Of a stretch of 64,000 nt of DNA, positions 20,136 to 32,468 are shown one piece after another. The DNA is from Puccinia triticina. Taxonomy: Eukaryota > Basidiomycota > Pucciniomycetes > Pucciniales > Pucciniaceae. Below the pieces are notes generated by a model that did not search any database, was not told the DNA's origin, and was given only the letters and a program-made list of their open reading frames with translations. The stretch is from the NCBI RefSeq assembly GCF_026914185.1, contig NC_070575.1, forward strand, positions 1,736,001 to 1,800,000, read 5' to 3'. Every line of letters begins with the position of its first letter. Within the stretch, counting starts at the first letter, position 1. A program made the translations under genes and the position numbers.

Positions 20136-23100
20136 TTACCGAACTTTCTTCGTTGACTTCAAAGAGAATATTGACCGGTGAACTACGTTTATTATGCCAG
20201 TTCGACCTTCCGGTCGAGCGACAAGAAGATTCTCAACGTTTGAAACCCTAGAGAGGGCGACATAAAGCTGACCGTGTGCGAAGACGTCCGTCTCCAAATA
20301 AACACCAACACGACCCAGAGTCTGTCCTTGACTCTTATTGACAGACATCGCAAATGCAGGCCTGATTGGATATTGGTATCTGAAAAATGAGTGACCTGAT
20401 TTCTGACTTCCTTTGTTGTGGAGCTTTATCCGAGGAAGCGTAACGACTTGACCTTGATAGGGACCGCACATGAGTAAGCCGCCCAAATAATTCGTCCCTA
20501 CTTCCGTCAACAAGACTCTAGATCCATTGCAGATTCCACTGTTGATCCGGAGATTCCTTGTGATGACAATAGGCATCCCAACTTTGACAGTTATTTCGTG
20601 CTCCGGCAAGCCTGAAGGCGATAATTTATTCAAGCATTCTTCTGGGAGGCTGTTGAACCCATCGGGATCAGGAGAGTCAATCGACCGTAACGAAAATTCA
20701 CGACCCGGAAGAACGTCGACGATTTTAGTATTCAAGCTCCTTACATCCCTGTTCAAAGGGGCAATTATGCACCGATCGTTCAGATATTTCACTTGTTCAT
20801 CAAGACTTTTCAAGTGGAGGGACTGTAAGCCGTCATAAACAAACTCAACGAGTGCCGAACCTTCGCCATCACCCGAGTCGATGGATGTCGTGTTGATGTG
20901 TCGTAGCTTGATCAATCCGTAGTCTTCACGCTGGAATTTACCTTCTCCCAGGTCAAGAAGACACTTTGCAAAAACTCGATTTTTCTCCGCTGAACTACCT
21001 GTTATCGCACCTGACAACCGCATGTTCTCCTCTAGCCGCACTTCCCGAACCATTTTCCACAATTTCGACGACTTGATCGTCGCTTTATGAGATTTTGGAT
21101 ACTCGTTGAATTTGACAACTGGAAGAATTTGGCGAAAATCACCCGAGAAAACCACCGTTTTTCCACCAAAAGGAGAGTCGTCCTTGCAGATGACCCGCAA
21201 CGTCCTATCAACCGCCTCAATGCAATGTTTATGGATGGTTACAATCTCATCCCAAATTATCAACTTCGAGTTTATCAAAGCCCTCCCAAGAATTGTATCA
21301 GGCTCAACGTCGCAGTCACTCTTGCTATGTGCGTCCAATGGTATTTTGAACGCCGAATGTGCTGTCTGCCCCCCACGTAGAAGGAGGGCAGCAACCCCAG
21401 ACGAAGCAACCACAATAAGCGGAACGGTTTGCGATTCACAGAAATAAATGAGTGTGTTAAGAAGGAATGTTTTGCTGGTTCCACCAGGCCCATCGAGATA
21501 ATATAATTGCTTCTTCTTGGCAAAGATTGAAGATCTCACTTCATCATAGACCAACTTCTGTGCCGAGTTTAACAACGATAAGTTCGTTGAGAGGCTCATC
21601 TTCACATTAAAAGTAGACGGCTTGTTGCGGCGTTCTTCTTGCATCTCTTTCAGTATTGATCTGTCATCTTTAGATACCGCCAATCCAATGCTTTCGAGGT
21701 TGCTGTTCATTGATTCCATCATGCCTTCAAGACGAAACAGGCTGAGTACTCGACGCTCATCGGGCCGTAATTGTCGACTGTCCCGCTTTGACATATCCAG
21801 GCGAACGGACTCATTGGTAAACTCTTCATAATGATCTTCGAAGAGTTTCGCCGCATCAGATGGCGGAGAGTGCACACATATAATGGCAAACATCTGTGTT
21901 AATTGATAGCCAGACCTGAACTGGGATGCCTCCGTTAGTGCATTGTTGTATAATACATCGTCCACCAATAACCCGAGATCGTTACATGCCTGACGATAAT
22001 TTCTACATTTTACACCTCTGACCGTCCTCAGTTTTCTGAAAGAAGTCGCGCCTTTGACGTGGAGAAGGAGTACCCTGAGGTAAAACTTTTCGCCGGCAAG
22101 ATACGAAACCGCATGGATCCGACCAACTGCATCAGCTTTGGTCTTACGAGGAATCCACTCTTGCTTTGACTTGTCCCACCAAAAGTACGTTGGAATTTCT
22201 GAATAGAGTAACGACCTCGCAGGACGATTATCTGCTCCTATGGCATTTTCGCGGTTGAGTTTCATGTACCCGGTCAGAGTTGTTTGTGTAGCACGCCCCG
22301 AATTAATTTGTCCTTCTGCTCCATCACTCGATTTAAAATAAACCAATTGTTCGTTATTATCATGGATCCCAAGCCGAGTGACTGCCGGAGACCTATCGGA
22401 AAGAGAGAATTTAAACAACCGCCAACAAGCTGAACACAACACAATCGTCAGCTGATGAAATTGTTCAGTGAAAGATAAACTGCTCACCCTCAGGGGGACT
22501 TATGTAGCGTGCATCGATGAATGCCTTTGTCTCATCCTCGACTTCAACTGCCATATACGCTCTGTCGTGACCTTTAGTGATGTATTTATAGAGATACTTG
22601 ACTGCAGTTGAATTAACTGGTATCTCAACATTAATGTGACACTCAAACATTAATGTTAGGAATTTGTTGTAAGGAACAACACAACCGTTATCAAAAGTTG
22701 AATTCTGCTTCTTTATTTTCGGGCCGGTCTTCCTGCGCTTATAAGCCGGATACGCTCCGTTGAGTGTCACTGTCCGTGGAGTAAAGGGTTTAGGAAATCC
22801 AAGTTTACACCCTCTACCCAACCAGCAACCCCGACCTTTGCACGGACCGTGAAGCATAAATTGCGAGACCAACGAATGAAGTTTGGGTTCCTCTTCTGGG
22901 TCTGGTATCTCAGCAGTAACCAGAAGATCAACATCCTCAGGAGATTTCGGCCGATCCTTTTCGCTCAGTGTCAGCATCAAGTGAAGGTGCGGTAGGCCAC
23001 GTTTCTGGAACTCGATCGTATAAATATATGCAACAACTTGACCAAGACGACGGTTTGTGACAAGTTCCGCGATTAATGCTTTGACCTTCAAGTTGAAAAC

Positions 23101-24585
23101 GCGGGCAACGATTGTAGGATGATCGTAAGCCTTGTCGTTTGTCGCAATCCAATCGACGATGTCTTTCCATCCTGGATTTGCAGTCATCGTTATGAAAAGA
23201 GAAGGCGGCCCAAACTTATTGCAAATTCCCATCGCATCGTAATACAGCTCTGTCATTGCGCGTGGACTCCCAATAAATGTAGAAGGGAGGATCACACGAC
23301 GTCCCTCGGCAATTTGGTTATTCTCGAGGCTGTCAACAAGTTTCTTATACTGCGCCGCTTTCATCTTTTCCTGGTTAGAAGAAATGAACTGTAACCTCTG
23401 CCGCTCGACACATACATACATGTCGACAACAATTTCTTGAAGTAAAGACCTCCCCGCGAGGATTGGAGAGAACCGGCCGGCACGTTGGAACAGAAGATAA
23501 GCGTACCACTCCAAACTTCCGACCTTTCTAGCTTTAACTGCAGTGGGTGTTAGTAGGCATCCCCTAGCGGTGAAAATAAAAATCTACCCACCTCGCTTCG
23601 TCCATGCTTGATAAAGGCTATCCCATTGCTGTTCGCCGCGGGGAAAGAAGAGCGGATACCGCAGCGGGAAATACGCGGAATGAAGATCCGATATCATCTG
23701 AAGTATACCGTTTTTGCGATGAAGCAGTATTTGACGCTCTTGTATTATATCGCCTTCGCCTTCAACTACCACGGCAATCTCGTTCACAGTTGGTTCGTTG
23801 TATCTTTTTGGATCACTGCCTGGAAGTGGCACGCCCTGAAGTTTGAACGTTTTCGCGTTCCTTTCACGAAGAACTTCGCGAGCTGTCTTGAAGAATTTCG
23901 CGTAAGGATTTATCTTATAAAGCAATCGAAGTATTGTAGACACTGTTTTTGGCATCATTGTAGCGGCGCGGCCAGTACTTCCTGCCTTCCCTTGGGCTTT
24001 CTGAATCCGGAGTTCAGCCTTGTTCGTCCCATGATCGCCAACAACATAAATTTGAGCGTAACCGGGGTTACTTATCTCTAGCGGTTCGATGCTTGAAATC
24101 ATATGTGCAAGGCCTCCGTTCATGCGGAAAACTGTAACTCCCTTTGGGCCTTGTACAGAGTGATCGACGTTGGCTCGCAAAGAAGTAAACGACACCGCGT
24201 TGTTATACATTCGGATCAAACTCTGAAAGTTGATAGAAGCTAAAGTGGGGGTCAATTCATGCGAATGTTGAATTATCAATTATAACTACTTACTTGAATC
24301 TCGCCCCTCAAACAATTTTCGAAGAGCAGTAGGATAGTGACGTGCACTTTCATCGAATGCTGGTAAAGTAACCTTGTCCTTCTGGCAGCACGTCGAGAAA
24401 GAGATTGCCGACTTCCCGCGGTCAGCAATGGTTGATTCCTCTCTCCAATGAAGAGCCCCACATGATACACACGGGCAATCACATTTGCCGAGAGAATGCG
24501 GAAGTGTGAACTCGATGGCTGACTTGAGTGCTTTCTCGCAGTTATCTGCGACTGAACGGACAGCTCTGCGGGGGAGGCCAACCAT
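20136..24585 (-). CDS. Helitron Rep-helicase (RepHel), 1427 aa, apparently intact
   Basis: Four exons, 24294-24585, 23592-24239, 22488-23537 and 20136-22429, join in frame across GT-AG introns (all phase 1) to 4284 nt. The N-terminus has a Cys-rich segment (CDCPCVSCGALHW, FSTCC). The Helitron N-like domain ends FFPRGEQQWDSLYQ. The HUH Rep nickase shows FITMTANPGW (about residue 426), the HUH pair in KRGLPHLH (about 495) and the two-tyrosine motif KYLYKYITKG (about 628). A Pif1-family 5'-3' helicase follows: Walker A GPGGTSKT (about 971, S replacing the common G), WDEI, FSGDFRQILPV, SVNKSQGQT and YVALSRV near the C-terminus. Rep nicks and joins DNA ends while the helicase displaces the strand. 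No stop or frameshift was found, so this copy may be active. Confidence 0.93.
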
Positions 24586-25294
24586 TGTTAGATGAGGTGA
24601 AGCTATAATTCGGACCGTTTTGGATGTCGTTGATTCAGTTGCGTTTAAGGCGTGTTACGAAATGATTAAGAGGGATGATGACGCTGCTTAAAGTGATGTA
24701 CTTGACTATCCAAACGAGGATCACATAACACAAACCATCATTTTTTTTACGTTGTCTCGTCAGGTTAGTGTCATGCGTGCCTAGTGATCGGATTATCGCA
24801 TAACATATGGGTTAAAGAACCACACCAAGGACGGATAACAATCCGCTTCAACAGAAAAACCCATCCCTACAGGCCTGCGAAGAGCAAAAGAAATCAAATT
24901 GAAGTCGGGATCCGCGACAATTCCTCACACATAATATATGTCAAGCCGAGCGGAGGCCGACCCAAAAAAAATAACTACTCGCAGCTCATGATTATGTTTT
25001 TTGCAAGTACCTACTTTCCAAACAAGTGATAATTCAAGACGTGACATTTAATTATCTTTACTACTGCTCCGTTGGCCGAAAAATGATGTAAATTAGGCAA
25101 CCTTTGCTCTAAGCACCCAATGCCGCCACCTTAGACACAGCAAGCGCGCTGACTATTAGACAAATGAACAATTTCAAGTCGACGCTGGTTATAGGACAGC
25201 TTATAAATGTTTGCCAATAAAATTCTATCAAACAGCATCCAATCTGACGATCAAACAGTTACGTATCTGATAAGGAAAAAGATCCAGGCAGCGA
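24586..25294. other. Intergenic region within the Helitron
   Basis: AT-rich promoter-like sequence upstream of RepHel and 3' flank of the accessory gene. No further gene is seen. Confidence 0.5.
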
Positions 25295-26152
25295 TCACCG
25301 GGGTCGTTCACTCGCCTCGATTTGGCCGGCAATAACCTATAATTCATGTGAAATGTTAATGAGCTTTTCCGAGTCAATGGTCCGCTACACAAAATTTGTC
25401 TCACCTTAACAGTACATTCGCCAGTCGCAATATCACACCCATACAAATTGCCATAAAACCACGCTCGACGACCAATCAACGATTCATCGAGCTGCATATT
25501 CAAGCCGACAGAGGGTAAAATGATATATTTGCTGATGAGTTCAACTTGGAAGTCCTGGTTAAATAGACCCAAGATGCACTCGGACTCAGTATGATTTTTA
25601 TCACACGTTATCTATCTAAAGTAACATACCTTCAACCAATGACGAAGTTGTATGGTATAAGTTTCGCCAGATGCTTCGCAAGCATGAACTGCCTTTACGT
25701 TTGTGATTGTTCCCACGGCGTTAATGACAAATGGCTTCAAACACTTTTCCGAATGAGCCACTTGAAACTTTGATAATACCGCCGCGTTGAAGCGCAGCTC
25801 AAGTGTCCTTGCGTAATCGGAACCAACGATTGAACCTTTAATCTTATAGGTCCTGCCAACATCAAGGTTGACTCCTGCAAAAAAATTGGACCGGAGATTT
25901 ACCGGGAAGGCACCGAGTCGAATTCTTTCGGTTGATTTTGAAGGAATCCAGCTGTTAAGCAGATTATTTTCCGCAATACCCGATCCATCAAACCCCACCG
26001 ATGCCTAGATATCATAGAGTTAGAATTTACTTATAAAGGTATGACGGCTAACTTACGTTGTGCATAATAACCACCTCACCGCGGAAGTCCAATTTATCTA
26101 TACTCGGCAAGGTATTAGGGGTGATGACAACGCTTCTGTTCTTTCGAGCCAT
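25295..26152 (-). CDS. Helitron-linked accessory protein (possible OB-fold family), 220 aa
   Basis: Exons 26057-26152, 25630-26004, 25405-25554 and 25295-25336 join in frame (663 nt, all introns phase 0). The middle exon has alternating hydrophobic strands (GRTYKIKGSIVGSD, FVINAVGTIT). The third exon encodes a compact beta-rich unit with SKYIILPSVG and GRRAWFYGNLYG. The pattern of strands and glycines suggests OB folds as in ssDNA-binding RPA proteins, which plant Helitrons are known to carry; this is inference. Two paralogues at 29.1-30.0 and 31.2-32.5 kb share the exon plan. Its position upstream of RepHel in the same direction suggests the same element. Confidence 0.7.
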
Positions 26153-26200
26153 TCACAATAAGTTTTACCTAACCCTGTCAATGCTGGACACTAAAGGAAA

Positions 26201-27378
26201 TGCTAATCAGATGGATAAAAAAATTGGTTTGACAATCTAACGTCTCATACAACAGAACTTGCCGTTATTTATAATCTCAGCATTTCACGTTTGACCACTT
26301 GTGATAGGATCTAGCGACTTGCTGTCAAATCAAATTAGCATTCATCTATAGCCTTTTCAACAAGGCCTGGCTGGGCTGGGCGGACTTGAATTTTGCCATC
26401 ACCTTGACTACATTATCTGGCAAGACGATTTCCCGTCAGACAACCACTCGGACCGTACCAGTCTGGTATTTCCTGGATGCGGGAGACTATTACCAGGCCG
26501 GTCAACGTTTAATAGGTATCTAATGGCATGTCAGTTGCGACACCATTTTGCCTCGCAGCAAATTCTTCATGGATGAGAAAGCTCGACTCATCTTTTGAGT
26601 CGTAGGAAACATCTCAAATCATACTGAAAAAATGAGTTTATGATTGAACATATTCATCATCCCAGTTAAGAGGACTCGTGAACACTGACGTCGATTTATA
26701 ACCATAGAGGTGTAAACACTTTGACAAAATGAATTCGATTAATCATGACACGTGCTAAGGTGCAAACAGATAGGCCCCATGCCACCGCTGAAAAATGTAC
26801 CTAACCGTCATACATACCACCTGATAACGGCGACATTTGTACCTTCATCATAGGTATGGAGCTCTCATCGAAATGTACCAGTTGTTGGTGCAAAGCAATT
26901 GACGTTGCCAATTTACATGTATATATCAACGATGAATGCAATTTAGCTCGTGATTCAACCCGCATTTGGTTAAGCAAGATGTAGCATGAGTCAGCCATTG
27001 AAACCATTTACATCCTTGATCTCAAATAAGTAGGAGAGATAACGAGTCCAATGATCAATATGTGTAATTATTTCCACCATATACCCGGAGAGAATTGAAG
27101 TGTTATTTCCAGGGAAAGTTGTAAAGTGAGTGCATTATTATATTTTGCGATCTGATAGCGAAATTGAATGGCCGACGAAGTAAATTATGACGGCAAATGC
27201 CACTAAAAACCGCAAACAATTTCACCAAATATACAGTCAGACGTCATCTTATAATAACTTAAATGAGACATATTTAGGCAGACCAACATCATTATGGAAG
27301 GGTTATCTCCAACGGGAGTTTCTTTTCGGTTTTCCAGTCAAGATGACTTGCGTAAGCCAAAACAATTGGGAATTGATA
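26201..27378. other. Gene-free AT-rich region
   Basis: Many short open frames but none with recognisable motifs or good splice continuity. It may include the 5' end of the Helitron. Confidence 0.4.
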
Positions 27379-27946
27379 TCAAAGGAAAACTTTTGATGGT
27401 TGGTCAGGGTCAACGCAATGGGTCATGATCTTATAAATGTACACCTCATTTGCAATACAACCGTTGGCAATCGACATCACCGAGAGTCGTCCGCTTTCAA
27501 CCCCGAGGAGGACTAACTTTGTGCCGCGTGTGAAGTTCGATCGCAAACAATGAGCGCCCAACAAGCAAAGGTCCTTCGTCAAACGCACAGGAGAACCGAC
27601 TTTCAAGTGTATGTTGATTTCAGGTCGTTCCATCCTAGTAACTGTTGACAAGTCACGCGTAGTCTTCATGGTAAACCCAGGGATAGGTGCGAGGTCCAAC
27701 GCAGAAAGCGTAACTTGAGGTCCTGGATGACGGGTCATCAGAGTGTTGTTTATTCGTTGTATTGCCTTCCGATTAACGGCGAACAGCGATCTTTTGGCCA
27801 TATAACGTGCCTGCGTCCAGGGTCCACAGTATCCCAAGTCGTAAAAGTTTGTATAGATATAATCAATAGCAACATCTTCCTCGAGTCTGAGCTTAGAAAA
27901 CATCAGCGGAAGATGATCATCTTCACCGCGACGAGTCATTCCACTG
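27272..27946 (-). pseudogene. Second Helitron helicase, C-terminal fragment
   Basis: One exon-like open stretch, probably entered at an AG near 27946, reads as the C-terminal half of a Pif1-type Helitron helicase of another subfamily. Motifs are YMAKRSLFAVNRKA, LNNTLM-type residues, MERPEINIHLKVGSPVRL and LRSNFTRGTKLVLLG. After a stop near 27380, similarity may continue in another frame (FPIVLAYASHLDW). The N-terminal Rep and the Walker motifs are absent. It is a relic of a different Helitron next to the intact one. Confidence 0.65.
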
Positions 27947-28564
27947 AAAAACATATGCAGTCAGTCTTCAATATCACGCGGCGGCGACAACCTACAAGGT
28001 AACCAACCAAAGTTTCCGTCCGACGAATAATCCGTACCAGCTCAACTGAGAGTTCGCAAATGTTTGATTTAATGGGATAGTATCAGTCAACCCTTGCAAG
28101 ATAGGTTAAACAATAATCAGGTGGTTTATAAATAAGATGCTATGGAATGTCTAGGGCTCACTATATTTCAGGAGGCCGGCTTGAATCAATACCAAACCTT
28201 ATTGATTAATTAAGGTTTGAGCACCAATCAAACCAAGAGGTAAAATGACCTCATCAGAGGGTTAATTCTCTTCACAGCGGTCAACATTATCGAGCTTAGA
28301 CGAGATGTTCATGCCGGTTTGTTTGACGGAAAAATTGCATAACCAACCACAACCTTGAATCAGCATGTGCATGACATGGTAGACACGAACGGTTAATCGT
28401 CATAGTTTATTAATATTCATCATTAAATCAAACCAGCTGGACAGGTCGGAATCACTTACTCGTCGTATGCCCATAAATACAAATGGAACTTTTGCATTAA
28501 GTGGGAGCACCTGTCTTCCGTTCCGGTGATGATTATAAGCTGATGCTTTCTTAGTCAAAGGTTG

Positions 28565-28812
28565 AACTATGAGTATAAGCATCGTGAAACTGGATACCAC
28601 CTCGAGCATAAGATCAAGAGAATACCATTATCACTTATGAGCCAACTACAGATGATACATTAGCTGCGAAGATAGCATGAGAGGAATGACTTAGTAGTTG
28701 AAGGGTCAACTATGAGTATAAGCATCGTTGAACTGGGTACTAACTCGCGCATAAGATGAAGATAACACAATTATCACTGATGAGCCAACTACAGATGATA
28801 CATTAGTTGCCA
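28565..28812. repeat. Two-copy direct repeat, period 143 bp
   Basis: ACTATGAGTATAAGCATCGT recurs at 28566 and 28709. The following text, including TTATCAC(T)TATGAGCCAA and CTACAGATGATACATTAG, is repeated with few differences. Non-coding. Confidence 0.7.
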
Positions 28813-29091
28813 AGAAAGCAAGAGGGGACCGGCCAGTTATTTTTGCTTTTGTTACCGTTTTTTGGCTAGACCAACATTGCACACAACCGAGTAAGTTGGC
28901 AAACTGATAGAAATGGTTTGGCCAAGCCATCAAAATTGACCGGATTAGCCAGACCGGCACAAAAACGAATCGCTAACCAACACTCCCTAAGAGTATAAGA
29001 TGGGTGATGGTTCACCAATGGGAGAAGCTCTCCACACCACCAACTAATCACGTCGAATCCTCCGATTCAAGGAAAATATATACGTAAAAAA

Positions 29092-29992
29092 ATGGTCGGT
29101 ATTACACGGAAACCCAACTCACCGATTTATCTTATTGAAAGTAACACAGCAGACATCCTAGAGTTTGAAATAGGGATGAGATTGGGAGATTATGTATGTT
29201 ATCAGAAAATACCATTTTAATGCTACTGATACTGATATCTGGTCTTTCAGCTCAAGTACGTTAATACAGCCGGAGACAATTCTCTTTGCTATGAAGTAAA
29301 GCTTAAGGGACCGCCACAAATGTGGAAATCAGTTCTTGATACAATTACTTTGAGGTCAGGCCGAGTTTACCTGGGTTCGCCGTGTTTAGTAGATTTTGGC
29401 CACTCCCTTGCCACCGGTGAATTCTATATTATCAACGGAGATGTCAAGCGTAACTTTGACGGAATAAACGAATGGAATTTCAATCCTCTCCTGGCAAAGA
29501 AAACCACTCAAATTGAGTTGGCGTTTCGTCCCAAACCGTTATCTTTGGTCGGGATAGGTTCAATTAACCGGATTTCAAGCATTTGGGATGATGAGAAAAA
29601 GTTAACTGCATACCACGAGGTGGTTGTTAATCATACAGTTGGGGTCAGTTATCTTTCTCACGTGTAAATTTCAACTTACTGATTACCAAATTGTAGGATT
29701 GTGACATGCATATCATCGTAAAGGTTTTAGTCTTACCAGCGGACATGCCCGAGAACTTGAAAGGCTCCTACATTCCAGGTAGCCAGATAGGCTTCTCCGG
29801 ATTGGTCATAGACAGTGGCGGGTCAGATGAGAACATAGTTATTGTTGTAAGCATATTTGACAATTGATGGCAGACAAAAAAGCTTACACTTATCAATTGT
29901 AGGCAACATTGAGGGAAACACAACCCACCAAAAGTAAATCAAAGTCGACCCATAGTCAAAGCGGCTTTGTTATGCACAAGCACAAGAGTTAA
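29092..29992 (+). CDS. Paralogue of the Helitron-linked accessory protein, 242 aa
   Basis: Exons 29092-29193, 29251-29637, 29697-29846 and 29903-29992 join in frame (729 nt, all introns phase 0, 49-59 bp). The exon lengths (102, 387, 150, 90) parallel those of the 220-aa gene (96, 375, 150, 42). Exon 3 again starts with Asp and is a beta-rich unit (IVKVLVLPADMP, GSQIGFSGLVID). The C-terminus is basic (KSKSKST, HKHKS). Sequence identity to the paralogue is low, so the duplication is old, yet the frame is intact. It lies on the plus strand, opposite to the Helitron. Confidence 0.7.
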
Positions 29993-30186
29993 TATTTTCC
30001 CAATGACTTTCGCTTCACAGCTAAACTCAAGGGAAGTACATAGGAGCACGTATTACCAACTCCAATGTCTTTGTTAAATTGAACATTAAACACGTAGTGG
30101 GAAGCAAACAAATGTCTTATTTTTCATGTTCATGATTTGATTATTGTAAAGCAACTTCGAAGGCGTGACTACCAAACATAATATTC

Positions 30187-30504
30187 CTACTTAAGACTAA
30201 AGTTCATCCTCACCCATACCCTAAGGCTCTGCGCTGAGGTGCGCGGTGGAGGCAACGTTGTCCCCCCGCCGCGTGTATTTCGACGGGGTGGAAGCCGGTC
30301 ATTATGACTTGGGAGCTTCGGCTCTGGGTGTGGGTGTTTGTGTGTCGGTATGTTGATGTTGGGTTTGCTGACATCGGCCGCTTGCCGGAAAAAACATAGA
30401 TCTGGTTTGAGGCGGTCTTTACGGTGCTCATAAAGCCACACACTAAATCCAGCGGTGGGGATCGATGAAGAACTGGGCCCCTAGAAGGCTATCGTCGCAT
30501 CCGC
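30187..30504. other. Spacer with a long but unsupported open frame
   Basis: The minus strand is open from 30441 to 30187 (Pro/Arg-rich, low complexity) with no recognisable motif. I do not call a gene. Confidence 0.3.
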
Positions 30505-30790
30505 GCGGGCTAAGCGCCCCCCAGCGCTCGCAGAGCTCGTACTGTCGGGTTACGCGTAATCCGACAGTACGACTGTGCTACTGTTGAGTTGTACTGTTGG
30601 ATATCGTGAAATCAAGCAGTACGACTGTGCTACTGTTGAGCTGTACTGTCGGACTTCGTGCATCAGTAGCTGTACGACCGCTGGGGGCGCTGGGGAGCGC
30701 TCGCAGAGCTCCTACTGTCGGATTCCGCGAAATCCGACAGTATGAGCACTGCGAGCGCTGGGGGGCGCTCGGCCCTCGCGCACAATCGCG
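30505..30790. repeat. Nested hairpin cluster (foldback, about 285 bp)
   Basis: Outer inverted repeats (GCGCCCCCCAGCGCTCGCAG on the left near 30508, its complement near 30757) enclose four imperfect palindromes. The best two are TACTGTCGGGTTACG with its complement (about 30540-30569) and TACTGTCGGATTCCG with its complement (about 30713-30742). A further internal copy of the GCGCTCGCAGAGCTC block sits near 30697. No target duplication is obvious. Confidence 0.7.
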
Positions 30791-31248
30791 GGTACCCGTC
30801 TTTCAGCCTTGAGGCGAGTATTTGGAGGTGCCTGCGGCACATAAGGCCAGACACCCACACCCGCCGAACTTCCACACGAGCCAAAATTACGATGCGAGTA
30901 GGTCAATTTCTGCTGCTTCAAACATAAAGGTCATAGGAGCTTAACCGCGTAATCTATGTACATGTAGAGGAAAATCATAGTCGGAAAGTTCAATCTGGCA
31001 TGCTATAGACAACGTATGGGAAGACAATAAACATGAATAGTGGGATATGAAGTCTGCCTCAAAGCGAGACACAAGTGTGATAGAGTGGGAGTTAACATTC
31101 GGACAAGATGGCACCTGGCCAGTGTTTGAAAAAAATAACGCTTTAATGAGTTATCGCGTTGCGGGTGGTTGAAGCGTAAAGAGCAATGCATATCAGGTGG
31201 GGACGACCGGCGAAAACCGGAAATGATTGACATGGGCTTAAGTGCAGC

Positions 31249-32468
31249 TCATATGTCCTTGAGGCGTCGTGCAGCATCTTTGAGGATCGCCTTTCTTGGA
31301 CGTCCACGGGCTTTCTTTGTTGGTGGCGGCGCTTCGTCAGCGGATTGGTCAGATTCGCTAGTTTGACTGTCGGAGGGTTCTTCATTGTCTGATGGTTCAG
31401 CTTTACGCTTCCCCTTTGAGCGAGAGGAAGATGCGGTTGGAGATGAGAAGCTGTCCTTATCTTTTGATACTTGAGGCATGACGGCTGTCTTTGGAGTTTT
31501 GGCTGCAGGCGAAAACTTGACACTGTACGGGAGGATTTATAAGCAACATTTACTATGTCATATTAAAGGAAAATAACCCACATGTTTCTTGGCTCGCCTG
31601 AAGTCTTTGGACCAGATCCAGATGCGATTAAGTTATTCTTCCCAATTTGATGGCCAGAAGTGATGCTGACATCGTTTACCTGAGGAGGAGGACTAAGTCA
31701 GATGAGGTAACCATTATGACGGTGAACTACTAACCTGAACAATGGCCATATGGGTGTCCATCTCAAAGCCAATCAAGTTGCCACATATTTCGACCTCGCG
31801 ACCAACAACATAAAGTACGTGCGTTTTGATAAGGTTCTTGGTCGAAGGTATGATATACTTGACTGAAAACGTTTTGTGGCAACGGTCCTGAGAGGTAAAG
31901 AGTCAGGCGGTGGGCAATTTATATCGCGGAGCAAAAAGATGACCTGACTAACCTTGGAGGACCAGTCACTGTGTTGAACTGTGACTTCAAGTCTCGTCGG
32001 CTGATCTTCGTTTGGGGTGGTTACTTCATTGCGATGAATTACCATTCCAAGGCCAACTACTGTTGCTTTGTTAGTAAGATCTATTGGATCGTCGGTAGTA
32101 GTACAAACGCGAGTAACTGTTGGTTGGGAGTAAGTAACGACTGGCGGGTTTCCGTCGTTGGTGGCAATAAGCTTTCCCAATAAATGATAAATGGTCTCGG
32201 GTTCGAGAACGTTTGTTAGGGCGGTGTTGGTGGTGAGATGAACCTCGTAGTCTTGATGAGTAGAGTTGTTGACGCCAGAACAGGACACAAAACTCTCAGT
32301 ATTTACATTGCCGTACTGGTTGGCCCGAACGGTTTCTGGAACAGACTGGATGAAAAATGTTAAAAATTAATTGATACTGTCTAGAGTTAATTTAGTCCTT
32401 ACATGTTTGAGCGGCTCGAAAAGACTGATCAAGTGAACAGGGTGGTTAGGAGTTCGGTTGCTGGCCAT
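31249..32468 (-). CDS. Paralogue of the accessory family with AT-hook tail, 327 aa
   Basis: Exons 32403-32468, 31953-32345, 31735-31887, 31582-31679 and 31249-31522 join in frame (984 nt). The first three introns are phase 0, and exon 3 (153 nt) begins with Asp and encodes TFSVKYIIPSTKNL and GREVEICGNLIGFE. This matches the third exon of the 220-aa and 242-aa paralogues. The extra C-terminal part is Ser/Glu-rich with basic patches (SKGKRK, TKKARGRPRKA). GRPRK is an AT-hook core and nuclear signal. A nuclear DNA-binding protein is likely; the exact role is unknown. Confidence 0.72.

Larger units (their letters stand above)
19397..26200 (-). mobile_element. Helitron, rolling-circle DNA transposon (5' end not located)
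   Basis: It consists of the 3' end at 19397, the Rep-helicase gene (20136-24585) and, just upstream in the same orientation, a 220-aa accessory gene (25295-26152). The 5' TC end should lie beyond 26150; I could not identify it, so the right boundary is nominal. The 3' non-coding part has about four copies of a 21-bp repeat (GACCGGGATAAACCC..., 19571-19650). Confidence 0.75.

Noticed and set aside
20527..21831. Plus-strand frames opposite the Helitron helicase
   Set aside because: They are antisense shadows of the strongly supported helicase exon.
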